A stretch of 57,344 bases of DNA from NCBI RefSeq assembly GCF_025370875.1, contig NZ_JAMXFD010000033.1, forward strand, positions 1 to 57,344, given 5' to 3'. A program made the position numbers and the translations under genes. Of this stretch, positions 25,739 to 36,200 are shown one piece after another. The stretch is from Laspinema palackyanum D2c. Lineage in GTDB: Bacteria > Cyanobacteriota > Cyanobacteriia > Cyanobacteriales > Laspinemataceae. The stretch's first letter is position 1. The number at the start of each line of letters is the position of its first letter. The notes beneath the pieces were generated by a model that saw only the letters and a program-made list of their open reading frames with translations, had not been told where the DNA came from and did no database searches.

Positions 25739-28320
25739 GACGATTCCATGTTTAGTACAGGCGTTCTACCCCAGGACCCAAAATTCTCCACCGGCGATCG
25801 CCATTCAGCCGATCGTCGCTTCCGACACCCCGATTCCCCGCTGCCATCCCCGGGTATTCTGCCCCAATCCCAAGAAAGCGATCGCCACAGCTCCCGAATG
25901 CTTTTGAACCCCGCCCCTAACTCACCCGATGGAATTACCCGGGATGAATAACCCAGCATCAATCTGAATGCCGCTTGATTTCCCTGCACCAAAACATAGA
26001 CGGCCAGAGGAGTATGGCTGGTTTGATTGGCCCATTTTCCTCTATCCTTCCCGGCCAGGGTCCTGGAAGAGCCGATTGACAATTGCTCCCTCCCGTTATT
26101 TTTGATGGGTTTTTGACTTGGCACTGGTCCTTTCATTTTAAGGTACCCCTCCCCAAATTAGAAACGGCCAGTCTTTCTGACTGGACGGTAGCTTTTTATC
26201 ATGGATGGGATGGCCCGGTACTGAGTTTATTTTACGGGAATTTACCCCCACTCGATACGGGGAAATTGCGGATTAAGGATTAATTTTAAAAAAGCGCAGA
26301 TGCAACCATCGTTGTCAATTTTAGTTAAGGTATTTTTCCGCTCGCTATACTTCTAGCCAACCGTTTTATTCCCCCTTTCATCCTCTCCTGTCATCTAGTA
26401 TGTCTTTTTTGTTTCTTTTTTTTAAACTATTTAATAAAAATTAACTTTTGATGAAACTCACTCGGGCTGGATCAAGGATCAAGGTAGAGGACAACTCCTC
26501 TGTTGCAGCGGTGCGTTAAATTTGTCCTCAAAGAAAAGCCCAGTTTAAAACATCTAATGATATCAAAAAAAAATCCTTTATGTCAAGGAATCCTAACGAA
26601 TAAAGCGGGAACCCAATTCCAGGCGATCGCCCCCGGCTTCGATCACTCGGTCCGATCAACCTAAAAACCTCTTTTCGGACCTGGGTAGCCCCGTGGAACG
26701 GGCTTCTCCCCGGGGTTTAAATCTTCCAATCCACACAATCCCTCCTGTGTTTTTGATCATCCCCCTAAATTTTTACCCCATACCGGAGAGTTGTGAACCG
26801 ACCTGATCTCAATGCAAAGAAACGATGAAGAAACAACCAGTCTTTGTAAAGGCATCATAAACTATTTTTCCGGCATTATTTACGCCATTTCACCAGGCAG
26901 AGGAACATGAATCCGCCCCTTTCCCTAATATCTGTAGCCTCATTCCAAAACCCCAGGCAACGGTCACAATTTCCTAAGGTTGGGGAACCTTGGATGCAGA
27001 ACAGTACCCCTTGGGGCGGGGATTCTGTGGGGATCACTTCTGTTGAAGGCATTCGGCTCCAATCCTCTACATCCATCGGGGAATCCAATTCCTGAATTCG
27101 GCAATGCTCCACACCCTTGCCTCAGCCGAAGAATATCCTCATCTCGTTACTGTTTCCCAGTCGGTCCCTTCAGACTTCCCACTGCATTGCTTGCCTCCTT
27201 TGGGGAACTTTTAAGCTTTTGCGCTATCCTCGAACTCATCGGTTTTCAGCCTGATATACCCAAAAGGTTGACTAGGGGTTTCCTACTCTACACCCGGGCT
27301 GATTATCCTGATGGTTCCGGGGGGCTCACCCTGATGAATTAAAAGATTTGCTAACTGAATCCGAGTAATCTGTTCGGCATCTGAAGAAGGGAAGTAATTT
27401 TACCAAAAGTGGTATTCGTGCCTTGGTGCAACCCGTGAGGGTTGCACTTATTTTAAGCTTCGCTCCTGTAACTAAATTGAATGCTTGATCGCTTAGATTG
27501 TCACTTTTTCCCCCTATGCTTCTGAGTTAATTCTCAGGTTGAAGACCGAGGTATTATTCTATAGTGAAGGAATAATACCGGATTAAATTTAGAGGACCGC
27601 TGGTCTCCTGGGTGCTGTCTGAGGTCAGAGTAAATCAGCGTAAGCAGTTTTCCCCAGAAAAGATATCACCGTCTTGAGACTTCATCCCTCTTGCCACCGC
27701 TTCTTTACAGAAAAATCAGCGGTTCGTTTAAAAGCCCCTAAAACTCAGGAATCAGCCCGGGTCAAACCATGAAAAAATGTAACTTTTGTATTAAGTTTTA
27801 TGATCGGTGGGGTTTAGCTGCGATTCAATAGCCCCAGTTTTAAGAAAAAGTATTAAGAGATACTTAAAAACTTGAGAAAGTGTTCTATAAAACAAAAATG
27901 TAGTCAAGTATCAGTTACAAAGGAGGAAGACATCTAAATCGGGTTGCCCAAGAGGTAGGCGAAGTCAAAACTTTCTCAAAATTCACGAATCACAGATCTC
28001 AAGTTGTTAAAGGGATGCTGAAGAAATGAAGAAAGGAAACGCTTGTCACTCCACTGATGCCCAGTCGAGTCCCGAAGGAGAACTCACGAACCGAAACAAA
28101 TATCCAGAAAACCCAGTTTTCAGCAACCCAGTGTCAGAGAATTTTCCCATCGCCCCAGGGTGGAGGCCCTCATGAACACAGTCAGGCCCGGACAGGTTAG
28201 ATGCTTCACCGATTCCCTACCCTGAATCTGCCAAAGCTAATTAGAGAAATTGGTTAAGGTAAAGCCCGGTGCAAAAAAAAGAAATTGTCCAGAAATATTA
28301 ACTAGAGGAAGTTATTCGTT
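25739..28320. other. 2.6 kb region without convincing genes
   Basis: The longest empty stretch of the window, between the two paralogous kinases. Frames of up to 147 codons exist on both strands (25693-26136 minus, 26980-27342 plus), but composition and lack of ribosome binding sites argue against them. Visible signals are a GC-rich hairpin pair near 26688-26718 (GTAGCCCCG...CGGGC, then CCCCGGGG), a terminator-like perfect stem at 27426-27447, an AAAGGAGGAAG at 27919 with no ATG in range, and a 49-codon frame at 28026-28175. It could hold decayed genes, a long 5' leader of the 28321 kinase, or RNA genes. Confidence 0.5.
27426..27447 (+). terminator. Terminator-like hairpin in the empty region
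   Basis: GTGCAACCC (27426-27434) pairs perfectly with GGGTTGCAC (27439-27447) around a GTGA loop, followed by TTATTTT. The left arm CTTGGTGCAACCC is shared with the repeat at 20573-20672, so it is either a repeat copy or a terminator for an unseen transcript. Confidence 0.6.
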
Positions 28321-29826
28321 ATGTTAACCGCACTTAAATCCGAGTATAAAGAACCAGCGGAAGTACAGGAACTCCACCAACAACTTGCTGCCAGTGAAAT
28401 CCGGTTTCGGAATGTGATCGATAAATTGGCCGATGGCATTATCATCGTTGATGGCAAAGGACTGGTGCGCTTTATTAACCGCGCTGCCGAATGTTTGCTG
28501 TCATGTCAAGCTGATGCTCTGCTGGGGAAAGAAGTGTTTGGGACCCGAGTCTTCGAAATCCAGGGGGGGCAAATCGGAACGGAAATTATTCAGCGGGTGG
28601 GAGATAGCGATCGCGACAGCACAAGAGTGGTGCAAACGCAAGTGGAAATTTTGCGCAAAGGACAAGAAGATGCGATCGCTGAGATGCGAATTGTGGAAAC
28701 GGAATGGGAAGGGGAAAAAGCGCTGATGGCTTCCCTGCGCGATATTACCTCCCGAGTGCGAGCACTGGAAGCATTGCAAAAATCTGAGGCGCAGCTTAGG
28801 GAACAGACTCAACAACTGGAAAGGACCCTTCAGCAACTCAAGCAAACTCAATCCCAACTGATTCAAACGGAAAAAATGTCAAGTTTGGGTCAAATGGTGG
28901 CCGGGGTCGCTCATGAAATTAACAACCCGGTTAACTTTATTTACGGAAATATCGATCACGCCAGTTGCTATATCGAAGATTTAATGGGATTGATGGAACT
29001 GTATGAACAACACTACCCCAATCCGGTAGAAGAGATTACTCAGTACCAAAAGGAAATTGATTTAGAATTTTTGAGTCAAGATTTACCCAAATTACTCTCC
29101 TCCATGAAGTTGGGAACCGATCGCATCCGCGAAATTGTGATGAGCTTGCGGAATTTTTCGCGGTTGGATGAGGCGCAAATGAAACGAGTGAATATTCATG
29201 AAGGGATTGATAGTACCCTGCTGATTCTGCAAAATCGTCTAAAAGCGCGATCGGCATTTCCCGGAATTGAATTGGTTAAAGAGTACGGCGACTTGGAGGC
29301 GATTGAATGCTATGCCGGACAACTCAACCAAGTGTTTATGAATATTATCAGCAATTCCATTGATGCGATTGAAGAAAGTTCTAAGTTTTTAGTGCTGCAT
29401 TCTGAGTTATCTGCCTCTACCGACGAAGGGTCAGGGTCTCCTAAAATATCGCCTCAAATTAAAATAGCAACGGAATTGGTGGAAAAGAGTTCGGCGAATG
29501 GCGATCGCGATGAAACCCGTCTGGTGATTAAAATTTCCGATAACGGTCCGGGGATGAGCGAGGAAGTGCGGCAACGATTGTTTGATCCGTTCTTTACCAC
29601 CAAACCTGTCGGCAAAGGGACTGGGTTAGGTTTGTCGATTTCCTATCACATCGTGGTGGAAAAACATGGCGGCCAATTGCAATGTATTTCCACTCCCGAT
29701 GAAGGCACCGAATTTATCATTGAAATTCCGATACAACAACAAAAACGCAAGTCTTCTGAAACTTCGACCAGTCGCTCGGATTTACGACCCCAAACGCGAT
29801 TTCAATCTCATCTCAAGGCTTGCTAA
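28321..29826 (+). CDS. PAS sensor histidine kinase
   Basis: 501 aa, soluble. One PAS domain (about 20-145: FRNVIDKLADGIIIVDGKGL) is followed by a coiled coil (148-185) and a kinase core with H-box GVAHEINNPVNF (His about 198), N-box VFMNIISNSIDAI, G1 DNGPGM and G2 GKGTGLGLS. About 50 residues (SSKFLVLHSELS onward, Ser- and Thr-rich) are inserted between N- and G1-boxes. No receiver. The kinase core is paralogous to that of 23396-25738, suggesting a shared partner. AGAGGAAG lies upstream of the ATG. Confidence 0.94.
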   Translation: MLTALKSEYKEPAEVQELHQQLAASEIRFRNVIDKLADGIIIVDGKGLVRFINRAAECLLSCQADALLGKEVFGTRVFEIQGGQIGTEIIQRVGDSDRDSTRVVQTQVEILRKGQEDAIAEMRIVETEWEGEKALMASLRDITSRVRALEALQKSEAQLREQTQQLERTLQQLKQTQSQLIQTEKMSSLGQMVAGVAHEINNPVNFIYGNIDHASCYIEDLMGLMELYEQHYPNPVEEITQYQKEIDLEFLSQDLPKLLSSMKLGTDRIREIVMSLRNFSRLDEAQMKRVNIHEGIDSTLLILQNRLKARSAFPGIELVKEYGDLEAIECYAGQLNQVFMNIISNSIDAIEESSKFLVLHSELSASTDEGSGSPKISPQIKIATELVEKSSANGDRDETRLVIKISDNGPGMSEEVRQRLFDPFFTTKPVGKGTGLGLSISYHIVVEKHGGQLQCISTPDEGTEFIIEIPIQQQKRKSSETSTSRSDLRPQTRFQSHLKAC

Positions 29827-30367
29827 ATTCCCTGGTGTTCCCACGACCCACTTTGGGTGAAATTTATTGTTTCCTAGGGTGCAGTCTCATGAAGCGGTGG
29901 CCTGCTTATCTTTAGGATCTCCATAACGGGGCTTAAATCGGCTTAATTTTAAGTTAAGGTCGGTCCCTTGTTTTAGGGGGGTCTATCTTTTGCCTTTTTA
30001 AATCAGCGAAACCCTGAGCCGGTCCTATTTTTGCATAAGCAGAAAGGGTGACGGGCAAAATTGGCTGTTCCTGGATTAATTTTCTAGGTTCAGAATGGGG
30101 CAGATGGGCGAGGCTCAACTGGATGAGGGGGAGAGCGATCAAGGGGTGAAACTCTCCGGGAATTTACTTAGAAATACTATAACAGATTTTTCAAAAAAAT
30201 ACCAACTCCGTAAAAAAACTGAAACAGGTTAAACCCCTGGCTCGGCTAACAGGATGGGGACTGAAGAAAGCCCGGTATGCAAGTAGCGATCGCCCCGGGG
30301 TCGGTTGAGCTCATCCCATAGGCGCAGGGGCGGATCTAGTGATTTCTCGGGGGCGATCGCCTACTCA
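29827..30367. other. Intergenic region
   Basis: 541 bases separating a plus-strand kinase from a minus-strand membrane protein gene. No gene is seen; a 62-codon minus-strand frame at 29954-30142 lacks coding character. HIP1 sites occur near its right end. Confidence 0.45.
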
Positions 30368-30613
30368 TTAATGGGCTTTATTTAATCGTTTAGAAATCCA
30401 ACTGGTTAATCCACTCAACAGCGCACCAGCCATTAAAATACCAATGGCTGGATTAAAAACAGGTTGCCAGAGTTGATGCCAGAGATCTAGGCCGAGATTG
30501 AGCCCAGTGGAGCGTCCCACCACGGCGACTGCAAACCAAACAAAGCTTAACAATACAAAAAATACATCGGCAACTAAAAACAGGTTCAGCCAATTTAAAA
30601 GTTTTTCTTTCAT
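30368..30613 (-). CDS. Small conserved membrane protein
   Basis: 81 aa with two membrane helices (about 10-33, LFLVADVFFVLLSFVWFAVAVV, and 53-70, AIGILMAGALLSGLTSW). A basic tail KRLNKAH follows. Not assigned to a named family, although the N-terminal LNLFLVADVFFVL looks like a conserved cyanobacterial protein. AAGAAAAAC precedes the ATG; no strong ribosome binding site. Probably monocistronic. Confidence 0.75.
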   Translation of the reverse strand: MKEKLLNWLNLFLVADVFFVLLSFVWFAVAVVGRSTGLNLGLDLWHQLWQPVFNPAIGILMAGALLSGLTSWISKRLNKAH

Positions 30614-30747
30614 GGGCGCTTGCTTGTCCTAATCCTTTAAAAAATTTAACCCCATTGCGGCGATCGCAGTTCGGTGAATGCTAAGATACCACGGCTTAGG
30701 ATATCATACTTGGGCTGCCTGATGGGACTCCACAGGCAATCCCTGCC

Positions 30748-31068
30748 TTAGATGCGCCGCAGTAACGGAATCACCCTGGGAGAATGAACAATTCCCCAGA
30801 TATTGATGCTCAGACACAAACTGGCCAGAGCAAGCAAGATATAGGTAGGAGCCATGACCACCCCCACCAGGAACCAACTGACAACGTGCAAGATCATGAC
30901 GGTGGCATAAAAACTAGCGATCGCCGCCATCACCCGAATCTGTAGTTTCTGGGTTCCGAGTCCCATAAAAATCAGAGTTTGTAAGGTGGCGAGTAAGTTG
31001 GCCGGAACCAAAAACGCGCAAATTGCAATACAGTGGGTTCGAGAAAATTCGCAAATCAGATCAAACAT
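30748..31068 (-). CDS. Conserved membrane protein
   Basis: 106 aa with three hydrophobic segments (about 12-36, 46-72 and 75-92). It starts MFDLICEFSRTHCIAICAFLVPANLLATLQT. The form is that of a widespread small cyanobacterial membrane protein of unknown function. No transporter or enzyme motif is visible. It lies 134 bases upstream of the previous membrane protein gene on the same strand; between them is a GC-rich stretch with no clear terminator. Confidence 0.72.
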   Translation of the reverse strand: MFDLICEFSRTHCIAICAFLVPANLLATLQTLIFMGLGTQKLQIRVMAAIASFYATVMILHVVSWFLVGVVMAPTYILLALASLCLSINIWGIVHSPRVIPLLRRI

Positions 31069-31236
31069 TATAAACTTATGAAATTGTTTTGTGCTAAGTG
31101 TAACTAAAAAATTAGCATTGATTTACTGTAGCATATTGATTTTGATATGGGACGAATGATAGATAAAATTTATCAAAAAGTGAGGTATGGTAAAAATAAG
31201 AAAGTTGTAAATTCTTGTAAAGGATAGTGCACCATT

Positions 31237-31347
31237 ATGGAAAATGCAGAAGGGATTTTTAATGTTGTGGCTGGACTGCTGGCCGTCGGGATTTTTGTGG
31301 GCGGGATGTTGATGATGTTTACCACAGTCTGGACGACCAAGCGGTAA
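31237..31347 (+). CDS. 36-aa single-helix membrane protein
   Basis: MENAEGIFNVVAGLLAVG, then a hydrophobic helix and the tail TTVWTTKR, ending in TAA. One membrane helix of about 22 residues with acidic N-terminus and basic C-terminus is the architecture of small subunits of photosynthetic or respiratory complexes. AAAGGATAG lies 10-16 bases upstream of the ATG. I could not match it to PsbM, PsbX, Psb30, PetG, PetM, PetN or PsaM. Too short for most gene finders. Confidence 0.6.
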   Translation: MENAEGIFNVVAGLLAVGIFVGGMLMMFTTVWTTKR

Positions 31348-31544
31348 ATCCCCGAAACCCCAGAAACTCTCTAGGGAGTAGCGATGCGATCGCATCGTGA
31401 CTCCCATTAACCCGATAGGAAGGGCAGAGAATCCCGATGGAGTCGCACCCAAAACAGAGAAACAACATCCCGAGACTCGGTGCCACATTCGGGGGCAAAA
31501 TTGGCTATGATAAGATACAAAACCCCTTAGTGGTTTGTCCCTCA

Positions 31545-32105
31545 ATGCAAAATAGATACTTCATCAATCAACTGATGACAGCGGGAATCCTCTCTGTGGC
31601 GATCGCGCCTTGGATCCAACCCGTTGTCAAAGCCCGCGAACCTGTTCCATTATTTTTATTTGATACTCAATGTGTCACCAATGGACCTGGGCGATCGCAA
31701 CAAGAAACCTTAGATATATCCGTCGGGAGAAAAGTCTATCGGTCTTATTTCTTTTTAGGACCGGGAAGTCGAGAAGTCTCAGTAACCTGTCGGATTGGAG
31801 AACAAGAAGGTCAATTTGAATCCCTCTTATTAGAATTTGGAATGCGTGACAATGACCGAGGGAGTCCGCCGAATGCAGTCAATATTTATTTAGATGGGGT
31901 GCGACAGGAATCATATACCCTGAGTCCCGGAGAGCAAGTCGCTGTATCCCTGAACATCACCAATGTCAGTCATGTTGCCATTGAAACCGTTTGTTCGAGT
32001 CAAAATCGCTATTGCGATCGGGTGTACTTCTTTGAATCCACTCTCTTACCTCGGTTGAATATAGCCCCCATCGAGCCTAATTCTGAGTCTCCCAATCAAA
32101 TTTAG
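31545..32105 (+). CDS. Secreted hypothetical protein
   Basis: 186 aa from the ATG at 31545. It begins with a signal peptide (MQNRYFINQLMTAGILSVAI, cleavage likely after VVKA at about 28). The mature domain has strand-rich sequence with four cysteines (CVTN, VTCR, VCSSQ, YCDR) that could form two disulfides. The phrase DISVGRKVYRSYFFLGPGSREVSVTC suggests a beta-sandwich. Function unrecognised; periplasmic or extracellular location is likely. The frame extends 36 codons upstream, but that part lacks a signal-peptide-like start. Confidence 0.7.
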   Translation: MQNRYFINQLMTAGILSVAIAPWIQPVVKAREPVPLFLFDTQCVTNGPGRSQQETLDISVGRKVYRSYFFLGPGSREVSVTCRIGEQEGQFESLLLEFGMRDNDRGSPPNAVNIYLDGVRQESYTLSPGEQVAVSLNITNVSHVAIETVCSSQNRYCDRVYFFESTLLPRLNIAPIEPNSESPNQI

Positions 32106-32179
32106 GACAGCACTCCAATTCCACAACCTGGCGAGGGTTCAACCCTCGCCCTGTCAAAGTAGTTGTATTTTCTTGACTC

Positions 32180-32279
32180 AAAGAAGGAGTGACTACGAAC
32201 CTTTGTCACGACCCACGTTTGTAGTAACCCTTTTAGGGGTTACCTCTTTTTGACTCCTGAAGGAGTCACTACAAACGTT
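32180..32279. repeat. Palindromic intergenic repeats before the AKR gene
   Basis: GTAACCCTTTTAGGGGTTAC (32223-32242) and TGACTCCTGAAGGAGTCA (32251-32268) form hairpins, flanked by ACGTTTGTAG and CACTACAAACGTTG. These are the same units as at 20573-20672. Confidence 0.65.
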
Positions 32280-32287
32280 GCTTTTCT

Positions 32288-33232
32288 TTATAACCAAGGA
32301 CGAGTGACTTGCTCCAATTGCGCCACTTCATTCGCCGTTAATTGCCATCCCACCGCACCGGCATTTTGTCGCGCCTGTTCTGCATTTTTCGCCCCAGGAA
32401 TGGGAATAATACCCCCTTGAGCAATTAACCAATTCAAGGCAACTTGAGCGGGAGTTTTGCCATAATTTTGACCGAATTGGCGCAACAAGTCTAAGACAGG
32501 AGCAATTTTCCGCAATCCCTCCGGGTTGAACCGGGAATCCCACTGGCGCGGTCCGCTGGGTTGGGGACTGTCGGGGCTGTATTTGCCCGTGAGTAATCCT
32601 TGTTGGAGGGGACTATAGGCCAAAATTGTGATTCCTAATTCCCTGGCAGTTTTGATAATTCCTTGGGTTTCTACCTCACGAGATAATAAAGAATAACGCA
32701 CCTGATTGACGGCTAACGGAATTCCCCGTTTAGACAAAACAGCATGAGATTCCCGCATTTGGGCAGCGGAATAATTGCTAACGCCAATGGTTTGGATTCG
32801 GCCTTTTTCCACTTCATCGGCTAAAGCATTCATCAAGGTTTCTTGACTCATTAAGAATGTAAAAGGCCAATGCACTTGATAGAGGGTGACTTGGGTTAAT
32901 TGCAGGCGATCGAGACTAGCGGTGAGCGCTTCAGCAACCGATTCAGACGTAAACCGCCAGGGTAAAGGACCGTATTTTGTCGCCACTTGAATTGGGGTTT
33001 CTGTTTCTCCAATAAATTGACCGAGAAGCTGTTCAGATTTGCCTAATCCATAGACTTCGGCGGTATCAAAAAAAGTAATTCCCGCCTCAACAGCAGCATG
33101 AAAGGCTTCTTGAACCTGCGTGGCTCCGTAATCTTTGCCATAGTTCCAAAAGAGGGTATCTCCCCAGGACCAAGCACCAATACCGAGGGTCGGGACCGTT
33201 GGTCCATTGTTTCCTAATTGGATGAATTCCAT
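32288..33232 (-). CDS. Aldo/keto reductase
   Basis: 314 aa, full length. The TIM-barrel catalytic set is visible: Asp and Tyr in FFDTAEVYGLGKSE, Lys in VATKYG, His in LYQVHWPF. The NADPH-binding end is IPIPGAKNAEQARQNAGA. It reduces aldehydes or ketones with NADPH in the cytoplasm; the substrate is not determined. The ATG at 33232 starts MEFIQLGNNGPTVPTLGIG, the family N-terminus. It lies 48 bases downstream of the FHA-CHAT gene on the same strand. Confidence 0.92.
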   Translation of the reverse strand: MEFIQLGNNGPTVPTLGIGAWSWGDTLFWNYGKDYGATQVQEAFHAAVEAGITFFDTAEVYGLGKSEQLLGQFIGETETPIQVATKYGPLPWRFTSESVAEALTASLDRLQLTQVTLYQVHWPFTFLMSQETLMNALADEVEKGRIQTIGVSNYSAAQMRESHAVLSKRGIPLAVNQVRYSLLSREVETQGIIKTARELGITILAYSPLQQGLLTGKYSPDSPQPSGPRQWDSRFNPEGLRKIAPVLDLLRQFGQNYGKTPAQVALNWLIAQGGIIPIPGAKNAEQARQNAGAVGWQLTANEVAQLEQVTRPWL

Positions 33233-33280
33233 GGTTTTAAAATCCTGAATCTTTGATTGCCATTGTATTGTAATCCAGAA

Positions 33281-36200
33281 TTACCAAGGGCTGCCAATCA
33301 GGGTAAACACCGCCCAAAAATAGGGATGTTTGAAATCCCGGGTTTGATTGTCATTGATGCCCTCAGAACGCAGGGAAAAATTCGTGGATTCCGAGTAGAG
33401 GCGATCGCCTTCAAAGCGCACTCTTCCCTCTAACATGGCAATCTGTGCCTGTCGCAGGGCTTCTGCTTTAATCGGTGCAGTTTTTAGACTTTGATAAAAC
33501 TCTGTCATCAGGGCTAAGGTTCCTTCATCGCTGACGTAAGTCAAACTCGCTATGGCAGTTTTTGCCCCAATTCGCACCGCTAATCCCGCAAACCCTAACT
33601 CAGCCTCTAAACTGCCGATCGCCGTGCGACAGGCACTTAAAACCAACAAATCCACCGGCGGATTGTTCCATTCTAAATCCCGCATTTCCTGCAAGTTTAA
33701 GGGTCCGTCCCAAAGCTGGATATAAGATTCACTGGGGTCTCCGGGATTAAATTGTCCGTGAGTGGCCAGATGGACTAACCTAAACGGTTGAGATGCGCGC
33801 TGAAATTTGAGGTTTTCCAAGGTAAATTCTTCATTTAAAAAGGATTGTCCCTTCTCTAAAGTCTGAAGAATCGCTTCTAATTCTAAAGGAACGGCTGGCA
33901 GATCGGGTAAGGTATTAAAAGTAGAGGCTCCCATTGCTAAAATAGGATAATTCCGGATATCCTCATAGCGAGTATCGGTTAAGTTCACACTGGGAATTAA
34001 GCCCAAGCGATATTTTTCGACTAGAAATTGCTCTCCATCGTGCAAGGCAGCAATAGGAAGGGTTCGTAATCCCGGGTCCATTGAAAAAGCAATGGTGTCA
34101 ATTTCTTGCCCTTCTAATTCGGAAGCAAGTGGGGCAATCAGCCATCGATACAGTTGTTGTGCCGGAGGTAAATAGGTTTGAGTATTTAATCGTTTGAGGT
34201 CCGTAACTTGGGCCAATAAATTGCGGGCTGTGTATAATAGTTCTTCTTGGTTGGCTTCGGGAATGATCCGGTGAATGGGTTGACCCTTGGGGGTGATTAG
34301 GATTAAATCTAGGCGATCGCCCCGGGATAAAACATAAACAATCGCTGGATTTGTGCCGGTTTCTTGGGCTATTGTTCGTAATTTTTGGACGATTTCTTCA
34401 AAGGATAGGGATTCTACCTCCAAATCTTCTTTGAAATAGGTTTCAAATTCAGATTGTCGGAGTCCTTCAATTTGCTCAATGGTGGACCGGAGATTTTCGT
34501 TCCCTTGAGTCAGCAAATCATCGAGGGCTAATCGGGCTGTTGCAACGCGATCATTGGGTAAAATTCGGCTATCGAGTTGGCGACTTTCAATCTGAATCAG
34601 GGGTTGCGCTTCTGGGGGTTTTTCTAGTTGAGTTTGTAATAGGGTTTCCGGTAAGGCGAGGGAGGGAGAAGACTCAGGAATCGGTGCCGGAGGGCGGATG
34701 ACTGAGGGTTCTGTCGCAGCAGAAACCAAAGAAATATTCCCTTGAGTAAAGGAAAAGGGAAAGGATTGCACGGGCACAATGATATTATTTCCAGCCGTCA
34801 TAATCGCCGCTAGAGTGCCATTAAGTTGAGCATCACCGATAATAAATGGCGCTTGGGCGATCGCACTGCCATGACTAATTTTTATCTCCCCTTCTTCGCT
34901 TACACCGGCAGTGGAAATGCTGGCATCGGGGGAATTTTCATCCAGTAAGGTATCTGTTGCCCGAAAAAATCGCCCGGTGGTAATTTCGACAGTTCCCCCG
35001 GTACTCCCCTCAGCGCTAATGGACTGGACTTCTATATCCCCGGGTGCCGTTAAGGTGACATCCCCTGCTGCTTGTTCTGTAGCATTGGTGGCGATTGTGC
35101 CGGTTTGGATTCCCGGTGCCAAGGGTTCTCCAGCAATGCCTTGGCAAGACTCACAGGCCGAAATTGTGAGACTGCCACCGCCAAATAATCCCGAGGTATT
35201 AATCTCTTCCGTGAAAATGCGATCGCGGTTACTGGTGAGGGTAATGTCGCCTCCACTTCCCGAAGTTGTCGAGGTATTCAGAATGCCGGTAGTAATTTCT
35301 CGTCCAGCAGTAACTTCCAGGGTTCCCCCCGGTGAGATCACATCCCCAGTTGTGACAAAACTGTTGGTACTGGTGAGATTCATTTGGGCCGGATTAGCGG
35401 TGACATTTCCGACTGTAATTTGCTCTGTCGCATTCAGTTCTAAAAGCGGGGTCGTGGGATTTGCGTTTGCCTCTACTAGGTTCACATCTTCCAGGGCGAT
35501 CGTTCCGGAACTGTTCACCGTCAGGCGATCGGCTGTAATCCCCTCAGATGCAGTAATTTCGGTGGTTTCTTCAATGGCGATCGCCCCTAATGCACCCCCT
35601 TCCCCACCCCCGACTTCCCGCGCCCAGATAATACGGCCCGGGGTATTTAGAGTGAGAGATTGTGTCGCATTTTCCCGACTATTCAGAGTATTATTAAACG
35701 TAATCAAACTCCCCGGAGTCAGGGTACTCAAGCGGATATCATTGCCGAGAATCACCGCACTATTCAGAATAATATTCCCTTGGGCCACAATATCACTCGA
35801 TAGGGTTAAGACATCCGCCACAATGTCTAAACTGCGGAGGGGAACCTGACTGCCAACAGGTTGGTTCACTCTTACGGTCCCCAAGGGCGAACTGACATTA
35901 AGCTGGCGTTCCCCATTGATCGTCCCATTAAAGGTGATATTACTCCCGGCAAAGGTAACATCGGCATTTAAAAAGATATTTCCAAAGCTGAGTTCTCCTT
36001 CCGTAATGACATCCGCACTCACCAAGGTTGCGCCTGCGGTATCGATATTCAGGGTGGCATTATCCGAGAGAGTGAGATTTCCCGCGATATCCGTCGCACC
36101 TTGTCCTTGGGGCGATCGCAGGGTGACCGGATCACTGAAATCCACAACACCCGCAATGGTAATCAGTCCACTGCCATTTGCTGCACCAATAATAACCGAA

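Noticed and set aside
25693-26136. 147-codon minus-strand frame overlapping the 780-aa kinase start
   Set aside because: It overlaps the kinase gene in another frame for 46 bases and has no recognisable domain or ribosome binding site.
26980-27342. 120-codon plus-strand frame in the empty region
   Set aside because: Pro/Gly-rich translation with no recognised motif and no start signal; not supported as a gene.
28026-28175. 49-codon plus-strand frame ahead of the 28321 kinase
   Set aside because: Composition not protein-like and start not supported; retained only as a remark.
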